DNA from: Microbacterium pullorum
GTDB taxonomy: Bacteria; Actinomycetota; Actinomycetes; Actinomycetales; Microbacteriaceae
NCBI RefSeq assembly: GCF_014836535.1
Contig: NZ_JACSQP010000004.1
Coordinates: 371,715-435,714, forward strand
Length of the DNA: 64,000 bases
Direction: 5' to 3'
The translations under genes were made by a program, and so were the position numbers. Below, piece after piece: positions 34,352 to 41,334 of the stretch. Position 1 is the stretch's first letter. Each line of letters starts with the position of its first letter. The notes under the pieces were generated by a model, which did no database searches, was not told where the DNA came from, and was given only the letters and a program-made list of their open reading frames with translations.

Positions 34352-35580
34352 CCGCCGACGGCAACGCGCTGCTCGCAGAGATCGCCGGGATCGGCGTGGA
34401 TCCGTTCACCGGCGGATACCTCCGGCCGGTGTTCTCGCCCGCCGAGCTCGAGCTGCGGGCGTGGTTCGTCTCGTGCGCCGAGGAGCGAGGACTGGATGTC
34501 GAAACAGACGGCAACGGCATCGTCTGGGCTTGGTGGGACCTACCGGCGGATGCCGCAGCAGCCCGCGACCGGTCAGGGGCGATCCTCACTGGCTCGCACC
34601 TGGACTCCGTCCCCGGCGGCGGGAACTTCGACGGCCCCCTGGGCGTGGTCAGTGCGCTCGCCGCGATCGATGTGCTGCGATCGCGCGGCGTGCGACCCCG
34701 CCGCCCGCTCGCCATCGCTGTCTTCCCCGAGGAGGAGGGGTCGCGGTTCGGTCTCGCCTGCCTCGGCTCGAGGCTCCTCTCCGGCGCCGCCGATCCCGTC
34801 GCCGTGCGGGGTCTGTCGGATGCCACGGGTCGCACCTACGCGGAGGTGTCCGCCGAGGCGGGCCTGGATCCCGCGCTCATCGGCCCGGACCTCGAGCGCC
34901 TGGCACGCATCGCCGCCTTCATCGAGCTGCACGTCGAGCAGGGCCGTGGCCTGGTCGATCTCGACCGTCCGGTCGCGCTCGCCGGGGGCATCATCGCCCA
35001 CGGGCGCTGGCGAATCCGCATCGACGGGCGCGGTGATCACGCCGGGGCGACGCGCATGGCGGACCGTCAGGACCCGGTCGTCGTGGCGGCCGAGGCGGTT
35101 CGGAGCCTCCGCGCGCACACCCTCGTGGTCGACGACGCGCGCGGGACCATCGGCCGCATCGAGGTCGTGCCGGGCGGCACCAACGTCATCGCGTCGTCGG
35201 CCGAGATCTGGATGGATGTCCGCCACCGGTCGGAGGACGCGGTGCGTCGCATCGTCGACGAAGTGACGGCCGCGACACAGCGCGCGGCGGATGCCGAGGG
35301 GTGCACGATCACGGTGACCGAGCAGTCGTTCTCGCCCACGGTGGAATTCGACGGAGCCCTGCGCGCGCAGCTGCAGTCGATCCTGCCGGAGGCGCCCGTG
35401 CTCGACACGGGCGCCGGACACGACGCGGGCATCCTCGCGGCATCGGTGCCGACCGCGATGCTGTTCGTCCGCAATCCGACCGGGGCCTCCCATACCCCCG
35501 CAGAGACAGCCGAGCCCGAGGACGTCGACGCCGGCGTCACGGCGCTCGCTGACGTGCTGGGGCATCTGCTCACGCACTGA
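34348..35580 (+). CDS. M20 family amidohydrolase (allantoate/N-carbamoyl-amino-acid hydrolase type)
   Basis: This 410-residue di-metal enzyme splits C-N bonds of ureido or carbamoyl compounds. Metal ligands are in 'TGSHLDSVPGGGNFDG' (His, Asp), 'FPEEEGSRFG' (Glu) and 'IELHVEQG' (His). The late 'DTGAGHDAGILA' supplies the final His, and the 'HAGATRMADRQDP' loop is in the dimerisation domain. The ATG overlaps the oxidase stop. With the ammonium transporter that follows after 40 nt, it supports nitrogen salvage. Substrate could be allantoate, N-carbamoyl or N-formyl amino acids. Confidence 0.83.
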   Translation: MTADGNALLAEIAGIGVDPFTGGYLRPVFSPAELELRAWFVSCAEERGLDVETDGNGIVWAWWDLPADAAAARDRSGAILTGSHLDSVPGGGNFDGPLGVVSALAAIDVLRSRGVRPRRPLAIAVFPEEEGSRFGLACLGSRLLSGAADPVAVRGLSDATGRTYAEVSAEAGLDPALIGPDLERLARIAAFIELHVEQGRGLVDLDRPVALAGGIIAHGRWRIRIDGRGDHAGATRMADRQDPVVVAAEAVRSLRAHTLVVDDARGTIGRIEVVPGGTNVIASSAEIWMDVRHRSEDAVRRIVDEVTAATQRAADAEGCTITVTEQSFSPTVEFDGALRAQLQSILPEAPVLDTGAGHDAGILAASVPTAMLFVRNPTGASHTPAETAEPEDVDAGVTALADVLGHLLTH

Positions 35581-35620
35581 CGCTCCACCCCTTCCCGAGC
35601 TTCACCCGAAAGGACTTCTG

Positions 35621-36865
35621 ATGGATAGTGGCAATCTCACGTGGGCGATCGTCGCCTCCGCGCTCGTCGTCTTCATGGCGCCGGGGATCGCGTTCTTCTA
35701 CGGCGGCATGGTGCGGGCGAAGTCCGTCGTGAGCATGATGATGCTCAGCTTCGGCGCGATGGGATTGGTCGGTGTGCTGTGGGTCATCTACGGCTTCAAC
35801 ATGGCCACGCTCACCGACACCGACGCCGGCGGCTTCCCCGGCTTCCAGTTCGCCGGTAACCCGTTCACCGAGAACTTCGCGCTCGCGGGCTATGACACCG
35901 CCACCCTGATCGGCGCGACTTACGGAGCCACCTTCGCGGTCGCCACGACAGCACTGATCTCGGGGGCGATCGCCGACCGGGCGCGGTTCGGGTCGTGGAT
36001 GATCTTCGCGGGCATCTGGGCGACCATCGTCTACTTCCCCGTCGCAGGATGGGTGTGGGGCTCGGGCGGGTGGATCTATGACCTCGGGGAGATCTTCGGG
36101 TTCTCGGCGAGCACGATCGACTACGCCGGAGGCACCGCGGTCCATATCAACTCCGCCGCGGCCGCCCTCGCCCTTGCCCTCGTCCTCGGACGCCGGGTCG
36201 GATTCGCGAAGGGCGTGCACCGCCCGCACAACGTGCCATTGGTCCTTCTGGGAGTCGCGATCCTCTGGTTCGGCTGGTTCGGGTTCAACGCCGGCGCCGA
36301 AGGCACGTTGGGTCTGCTCGGCCCCGAGAACGACACCGTCGGCAGGATCATCGTGAACACCTTCGTCGCGGGCGCCGCAGCGATCCTCGGGTGGGTGGTC
36401 GTCGAGAAGATCAAGGACGGCAAAGCCACTTCGGTCGGTGCCGGGTCAGGCGCGATCGCCGGCCTCGTCGCCATCACTCCCGCATGCGCTACGCTCGACC
36501 CGATCTGGGCGATCGTGCTGGGTGTCATCGCGGGCGCGGCGTGCTGCCTGGCGATCGAGCTCAAGTACAAGCTGGGATTCGACGACTCCCTCGACGTCGT
36601 CGGACTGCATGGCATCGGCGGATTCCTCGGATGCTGGTACCTGGGCTTCTTCGCGCAGGGCACCGGTCTGTTCATGGGCGGCAACTACGAGCAGCTCGTG
36701 CTGCAGGTCGTCGCATCGGTCGCCGTCGCCCTGTATTCCTTCGTGGTGACGTACGGCGTCGGCCTCGGCATCGAGAAGACGATCGGCTTCCGCGTGAAGA
36801 ACGAAGACGAGGTCGCCGGCCTCGACACTGCTGTGCACGGTGAGGAAGCGTACGCGCTCATCTGA
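35621..36865 (+). CDS. amt: Ammonium transporter (Amt/MEP family)
   Basis: This 414-residue channel has about eleven transmembrane segments. Hallmarks are 'FFYGGMVRAKSVVSMMMLSF', 'YFPVAGWVWGSGGW', the pore His in 'GTAVHINSAAAALALAL', 'WFGFNAGAEG' and the second pore His in 'VVGLHGIGGFLGCWYLG'. AAAGGAC precedes the ATG. It lies downstream of the nitrogen-releasing enzymes and upstream of hutD. A decayed copy of its middle third is at 10455-10740. Confidence 0.95.
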   Translation: MDSGNLTWAIVASALVVFMAPGIAFFYGGMVRAKSVVSMMMLSFGAMGLVGVLWVIYGFNMATLTDTDAGGFPGFQFAGNPFTENFALAGYDTATLIGATYGATFAVATTALISGAIADRARFGSWMIFAGIWATIVYFPVAGWVWGSGGWIYDLGEIFGFSASTIDYAGGTAVHINSAAAALALALVLGRRVGFAKGVHRPHNVPLVLLGVAILWFGWFGFNAGAEGTLGLLGPENDTVGRIIVNTFVAGAAAILGWVVVEKIKDGKATSVGAGSGAIAGLVAITPACATLDPIWAIVLGVIAGAACCLAIELKYKLGFDDSLDVVGLHGIGGFLGCWYLGFFAQGTGLFMGGNYEQLVLQVVASVAVALYSFVVTYGVGLGIEKTIGFRVKNEDEVAGLDTAVHGEEAYALI

Positions 36866-36881
36866 GCTCGGCTCCGCATGC

Positions 36882-36916
36882 AGGGGGTGGACCGGAACGC
36901 ACCTGGTCCGCCCCCT
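36882..36916 (+). other. Intercistronic hairpin between amt and hutD
   Basis: AGGGGGTGGACC (36882-36893) pairs with GGTCCGCCCCCT (36905-36916), 12 pairs with one G-T, over an 11-nt loop. It starts 17 nt after the amt stop. Only two T follow, so it may attenuate rather than end transcription. hutD is read beyond it. Confidence 0.55.
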
Positions 36917-36939
36917 TGCGCCACATGAGAGGAGGTTCC

Positions 36940-37458
36940 ATGCGAGACGTGGTCCTGCCCGCAGCTGTCACCGCCGAACCGTGGAGCAACGGGAAGGGCA
37001 CCACGCGCGAGCTGTGGAGCACCGCCCACTGGCGGATCAGTCTCGCCGAGATCATCGGCGCCCCTGCGTTCTCCACGTTCCCCGGCACCGACCGGCTCTT
37101 CGTCGCGCTGACCGACCCCGGCGTCACACTTCACCTGGGCGGGAGAGCGCACCACGTCGCCGCGCGGACCCCGGTGACCTTCGGCGGCGACGATGTCGTG
37201 ACCGCCGACACGCACGGGCAGCGCATCGAGGCGCTGAACGTGATGGTCGACCAGGCGCACACGACGGTGTCTTACGACATCCAGCGCGGAGCGGTCACTG
37301 CCGGCATCAGGCCGGACGTCGCCGTGATCCTGGGCGGGTCGACGCGACTGGGTCGCCACGCGCTTCCCCCGGGAACGCTGGTGTCCGCGCAGGTGCTGAG
37401 GCGACTCTCCGTCGCCGCCGACGGCGTGATCCTGCGGCTGTCCTTCGTCGTAGCGTGA
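36940..37458 (+). CDS. hutD: HutD family protein
   Basis: This 172-residue cupin-like HutD/Ves family protein has 'AEPWSNGKGTTRELWST' and 'WRISLAEIIGAPAFSTFPGT', the conserved start of the family, and 'LFVALTDPGVTLHLGG'. HutD proteins occur with histidine utilisation genes and may sense or buffer a pathway intermediate; the exact function is unproven. GAGGAGG precedes the ATG at 36940. It is next to amt rather than beside hutH (62478), so a general nitrogen role is possible. A truncated near-identical copy is at 10741-11049. Confidence 0.85.
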   Translation: MRDVVLPAAVTAEPWSNGKGTTRELWSTAHWRISLAEIIGAPAFSTFPGTDRLFVALTDPGVTLHLGGRAHHVAARTPVTFGGDDVVTADTHGQRIEALNVMVDQAHTTVSYDIQRGAVTAGIRPDVAVILGGSTRLGRHALPPGTLVSAQVLRRLSVAADGVILRLSFVVA

Positions 37459-37476
37459 TGCCCGCTCAGGCCGCTG

Positions 37477-37620
37477 TCACGCGTCTTCGCACAGGTCGTG
37501 CGGATCCGTGTCGCCTTCGGCTGAAGCGAAGAGCGCCGCCAGCTGGGGGACCGCGTACATGTCGTATCGGACGGCGCCCATCGGCACCGCATTCGACACG
37601 GCCGCCCGCGCCGCCTCCAT
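37477..37620 (-). CDS. Possible small ORF after the DoxX-like remnant
   Basis: A 47-codon frame begins with ATG at 37620 and ends at 37477 ('MGAVRYDMYAVPQLAALFAS' in its middle). The residue mix looks more protein-like than the neighbouring frames, but I recognise no family. It could be the C-terminal remains of a decayed gene, because the DoxX-like frame above it runs into this segment out of frame. Confidence 0.2.
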   Translation of the reverse strand: MEAARAAVSNAVPMGAVRYDMYAVPQLAALFASAEGDTDPHDLCEDA

Positions 37621-37943
37621 TTTCCTAGGAAGCAGACGATGAGCGTTGCGAGACAGAGCGCCAGCATGCCTGCGGCATTGACGAAGAGGTTCCGGCCCAG
37701 ATCGCGCGCTCGAATATGCAGGGCGATGGCGACGAGGAAGTAGAGGATCAGGCAGGACACCGTGACGAGCCCGAGCGCGGGTATCCAGATGCCGAGGATC
37801 AACCCGAGAGCGGCGGCGAACTTGATAGGCGACATGATCCACCAGTAGCGCTTCGGAAATCCGACATCGTCGAAGCATTCAGCGATGAAGCGGGCTGGTC
37901 GGAGATCCGTCTGGAGCCGCGCATCCGAAGACAGCGAACGCAC
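37617..37943 (-). pseudogene. DoxX-like membrane protein remnant
   Basis: This minus-strand stretch codes for 'ARFIAECFDDVGFPKRYWW' and three hydrophobic segments ('FAAALGLILGIWIPALGLV', 'VSCLILYFLVAIALHIRAR', 'AAGMLALCLATLIVCFL'), as in DoxX-like proteins. The usual first membrane helix is missing: an in-frame stop lies shortly before. The C-terminus has no proper stop and reads on as antisense of hutD. Both ends thus look damaged. A short functional protein with an odd tail cannot be excluded. Confidence 0.5.
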
Positions 37944-38129
37944 GCGGCTGTCCGCCTTGCTGCCCTACCTGCTGGTACTCGGGGCAGGGGCACTCGTCCC
38001 ACCTGTCGGCGCCGACGATCTGCGTGACGTATACGAGATCTTGCTTCCGCTCGTGCCCGATCAATAGCGGGAGATGACGTGAGCGCGCCCCACCGCCCTG
38101 CCGGAACCCCGAGGCGGTGCGCGTGCGGT

Positions 38130-38981
38130 TCAGGCGCGGTCGGCGCTGAGGAATTCCGCAGCGACGGGGGCGAAGTCCTCCCCGTACTGGAAGATGGCGC
38201 CGTGCCCGGAGTCGGGGTAGATGATCAGCCGGGACCCGGCGATGCGGCGATGCAGGTCTTCGGACAGCATGCTCGGCACCATGCGGTCGTGGTCGCCGTT
38301 GGCGATGAGCGTGGGCACCGTGATCACCGAGAGATCAGACGGCGCAGAGCGGCCGTACTTCTGGATCGCCTTGAGCTGCGTGCGGAACGCCCGGGTGCTG
38401 AGGGGCTTGTCGCGGTCCGTGGTGCGTTCCTTGAGGCGCTCGACGAACGCCTTGCCGGCTTTCTTGCCCGCCGCGTCGCGAGGGAAGAACAGGAACCCCT
38501 TGGCGTCGGAGCGGGCGAGCGCCGACCGCAGGATGTCCCAATAGGTGACGCCGACGACCTTGTCGATGCCCTCTCCGCCGCGCGGTCCGGTGCCGGTGAG
38601 CACGAGGCGGCGCACGAGGTCGGGGTGCTTCACGACGAGGTCCTGCGCGATCATGCCACCCATCGAGAACGCGAAGACGTCGATCTTCGGGTATCCGAGA
38701 CCCGTCACGATGAAGGTGTGGGCGTCGTCGGCTGCTTGGTCGAGCGTGTCGGGGAACCTGCCGCTGGAGGCGCCGACGCCGAGCTGATCGAAGGTGATCA
38801 CGCGACGGGTCGCCGCGATCGCGTCGATGATGCGCGGGTCCCAATTGTCGAGGGTCGCGGCGAGGTGCGTGAAGAAGACGACCGGGACCTCTTCCTCCGG
38901 GCCGAGCTCACGGTACGCGAAGGTGTCGCCGCCGACCGTGAGCGTCTTCGTGGGTGCTTCGGCGTACGAGGTGATGGTCAT
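38130..38981 (-). CDS. Alpha/beta hydrolase
   Basis: This 283-residue alpha/beta-fold hydrolase has the nucleophile elbow 'VFAFSMGGMIAQ' (Ser), the acid in 'ANGDHDRMVPS' and the His in 'PDSGHGAIFQ'. A lid region lies between about residues 135 and 200. The ATG overlaps the stop of the dehydrogenase-like gene (ATGA), so both come from one transcript. Such pairs of a hydrolase and an MDR oxidoreductase often handle xenobiotic or quinone-like compounds. The substrate is unknown. Confidence 0.85.
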   Translation of the reverse strand: MTITSYAEAPTKTLTVGGDTFAYRELGPEEEVPVVFFTHLAATLDNWDPRIIDAIAATRRVITFDQLGVGASSGRFPDTLDQAADDAHTFIVTGLGYPKIDVFAFSMGGMIAQDLVVKHPDLVRRLVLTGTGPRGGEGIDKVVGVTYWDILRSALARSDAKGFLFFPRDAAGKKAGKAFVERLKERTTDRDKPLSTRAFRTQLKAIQKYGRSAPSDLSVITVPTLIANGDHDRMVPSMLSEDLHRRIAGSRLIIYPDSGHGAIFQYGEDFAPVAAEFLSADRA

Positions 38982-39973
38982 GCGCCGAGGAGCACGGACT
39001 TGCCGCGGATGCCGCCGGCGTGCAGCGACTCGAGGGCTCGCGGTGCCTGGTCGAACGGGTAGGTGGCCCCGACGATCGGACGGATGGCGCCGGCATCCAC
39101 GAGTTCGGCGATGGTGCGCAGCTGCTCGCCGTTCGCACTCATGAACAAGAACTCGAAGTCGACGCCGAGCTTCTTCGCCTGCGCCCGGACCTTGCGGCTG
39201 AGCGCACCCATCACCAGCTGCAGCACCGGGCTCAGGCCGAGCTGCCGGGCGAAAGCGGGCGTGGGCGGCCCGGCGAGGCCGATGGCCTTGCCTCCCGGGC
39301 GGAGTACGGTCAGGGACTTCGTCAGGTTGTCGCCGCCGAGGCTGTCGAGCACGAAGTCGTATCCCGACAGTTCGGTCGCGAAGTCCTGCGTCTTGTAGTC
39401 GATGACGACATCGGCGCCGAGCTCGCGCACGAAGTCGGCGTTCTTCGCCGACGCGGTCGTCGCGACGTGTGCGCCGAGATGCTTGGCGAGCTGGATCGCG
39501 ATGGAGCCGACGCCGCCGGCGCCCCCGTGGATGAGCACCTTCTGCCCGGCGGTGACCGCACCCTTCTCCACGAGCGCCTGCCACGCGGTCAGGGCGACCA
39601 GCGGAAGAGATGCTGCCTCGACGACGTCGACCGACCTCGGCGCGAGCGCGACGTCGGCCTGGTCGACGGCGATGCGCTCGGCGAACGTGCCGATGCGGTG
39701 GTCGCGCGGACGCGCATAGACCACGTCGCCGGGCGTGATCGAGCGCACGTGTGCGCCGACGCTCACGACCACGCCCGCCACGTCGTGGCCGAGGATCAGC
39801 GGAAAGCGGTAGGGGAGGAAGGCCTTGAACTCGCCCGCTCGGATCCTCTCGTCGAGGCCGTTCAGCCCCGCCGCGCCGACGGCGATCAGCACGTCGTCCG
39901 CGCCCACGGTGGGCTCGGGGACGTCGGCCTCGTGAAGGGGCTTCTTGTAGGCATCGATGATGAATGCGCGCAT
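38978..39973 (-). CDS. MDR family NADP-dependent oxidoreductase (quinone reductase-like)
   Basis: This 331-residue zinc-free medium-chain reductase has the substrate domain 'YRFPLILGHDVAGVVVSVGA' and the NADP site 'LIHGGAGGVGSIAIQLAKHL'. No Cys-rich zinc lobe is present. It is the first gene of a two-gene operon with the hydrolase. An inverted repeat (40022-40037) lies about 50 nt upstream and suggests control by a TetR-like protein. Confidence 0.87.
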   Translation of the reverse strand: MRAFIIDAYKKPLHEADVPEPTVGADDVLIAVGAAGLNGLDERIRAGEFKAFLPYRFPLILGHDVAGVVVSVGAHVRSITPGDVVYARPRDHRIGTFAERIAVDQADVALAPRSVDVVEAASLPLVALTAWQALVEKGAVTAGQKVLIHGGAGGVGSIAIQLAKHLGAHVATTASAKNADFVRELGADVVIDYKTQDFATELSGYDFVLDSLGGDNLTKSLTVLRPGGKAIGLAGPPTPAFARQLGLSPVLQLVMGALSRKVRAQAKKLGVDFEFLFMSANGEQLRTIAELVDAGAIRPIVGATYPFDQAPRALESLHAGGIRGKSVLLGA

Positions 39974-40021
39974 GTGGCGACTCTCCCTGGGTGCGGTCCT
40001 GATTGGACGAGCATAGTCAAT

Positions 40022-40037
40022 ACTGAGCGCAGTCAGT
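40022..40037. promoter_or_regulatory. Inverted repeat upstream of the oxidoreductase/hydrolase operon
   Basis: ACTGA-GCGCAG-TCAGT has perfect 5-bp arms. TTGACA lies just upstream on the minus strand (40041-40046). The 9-mer GCAGTCAGT is shared with the large repeat at 55722-55757, so the TetR protein encoded at 55770 could act here too. Confidence 0.4.
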
Positions 40038-40092
40038 TAAAATGTCAAGGGTGGCGCAGGGCGCGCACCGATGCTCCGTTACGCCGCGAACG

Positions 40093-41334
40093 TCACGTCG
40101 CCGAGCGTCGGGCGGCTTCGGCGCCCAGCCAGGCCAGGCTCGGCTTCGGCGTGCGCACGAACGTCTCGCGGTCCACCGCGATGAGGCCGAAGGTCGGCCC
40201 CCAGTGGCCCCACTCGAAGTTGTCCAACGCAGACCAATGCAGATACCCGCGTACGTCGATGCCATCGCCTTTCGCGGCGAAGAGGTGCTCGATCGCTCCC
40301 CCCGTGTAGGCGATGCGGCGCGCGTCATCGTCGGTGGCGATGCCGTTCTCGGTGACCAGGACGGGGACTCCGTGGGTGACCTCCCACGTGTGGCGCACGG
40401 CGATGCCGAGCGCATCCGGACGATAGGCGGTGCCGACCATCGTGTCGTCGTCGGCCGGGACGTGCGCGACGATGCCGTGCTCGTCGACGTCCTGAGTCGA
40501 GTAGGACTGCACGCCGACGAAGTCATCACCGCGCGCGGCCTCGAGGTACAAGTCCTCCCGCACCCAGGAGAGGCGGCGCAGCTCGGGGTTGTCTTCGGGG
40601 CCGACGTTGATCAGCGCTTGGGAAGCCACGCTCCATCCGATGCGGGCGCTCGTCGTGGCGCGAAGGATCGCACGGGCCGCATGGTGGATCGCGACCAGGC
40701 GTGCGCCGATCTCCGGGTCCGGGTCGGGCAGGACGAAGCTGGAGTGGTCGAGGCTCGATGCATCCGGCGCGTCCGCGGCGTCTGCGCCACCTTCCACGGT
40801 CGGGCTCTGCCACGATCCGGCTCCGGGCTCGGCCTGCTGGGCAGCCTGCGTGAGGCTGATCATCATCGCGAGCATGTTGGGCTCGTTCATCGTGACGATC
40901 CACTCGACGTCGTGGAGGATCGGTTGGACGGTCTGCACGTAGCGTTCGAACCGGTGCAGGGCGCGCTCGTCCATCCACCCTCCGTCGTCGGCGAACCATC
41001 TCGGCACGCTGAAGTGATGGAGGGTGACAACCGGCGTCAGCCCGAGTTCGATCGCCGCCTCGATCATGCGGCGGTAGTGCGCCAGCTCGGCGCGGGAGAT
41101 GTGACCCTCTTCCGGCTCGATGCGCGCCCACTCGATCCCGAATCGGTAGGCATTGAGCCCGGCATCGACCAACAACTGCATGTCTTCCCGGTATCGGTGG
41201 TAGCTGTCCACGGCGTCGCCGCTGCGCTCCATGCCCGGGATGAGCTGTTCGTTGCGCCACCAGTCGCTGGCGACGTTGTTGCCTTCGGTCTGATGAGGCG
41301 CCGTGGCGGCACCCCACAGGAACTGGTCGGTCAC
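40093..41334 (-). CDS. GH1 family beta-glycosidase
   Basis: This 413-residue TIM-barrel enzyme hydrolyses beta-linked sugars. The N-terminus 'FLWGAATAPHQTEGNN' is the GH1 signature, the acid/base is Glu151 in 'TMNEPN', and the nucleophile Glu is in 'VLVTENGIA'. 'SALDNFEWGHWGPTFGL' forms the aglycone site. The GTG start overlaps the GH2 stop by 4 bases. No signal peptide, so it is cytoplasmic. It is a little shorter than the usual 440-460 residues. Confidence 0.92.
   Translation of the reverse strand: MTDQFLWGAATAPHQTEGNNVASDWWRNEQLIPGMERSGDAVDSYHRYREDMQLLVDAGLNAYRFGIEWARIEPEEGHISRAELAHYRRMIEAAIELGLTPVVTLHHFSVPRWFADDGGWMDERALHRFERYVQTVQPILHDVEWIVTMNEPNMLAMMISLTQAAQQAEPGAGSWQSPTVEGGADAADAPDASSLDHSSFVLPDPDPEIGARLVAIHHAARAILRATTSARIGWSVASQALINVGPEDNPELRRLSWVREDLYLEAARGDDFVGVQSYSTQDVDEHGIVAHVPADDDTMVGTAYRPDALGIAVRHTWEVTHGVPVLVTENGIATDDDARRIAYTGGAIEHLFAAKGDGIDVRGYLHWSALDNFEWGHWGPTFGLIAVDRETFVRTPKPSLAWLGAEAARRSAT

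Noticed and set aside
37885..38067. A 60-codon plus-strand frame with a hydrophobic stretch
   Set aside because: It lies opposite the DoxX-like remnant, has no ribosome binding site and no recognisable family.
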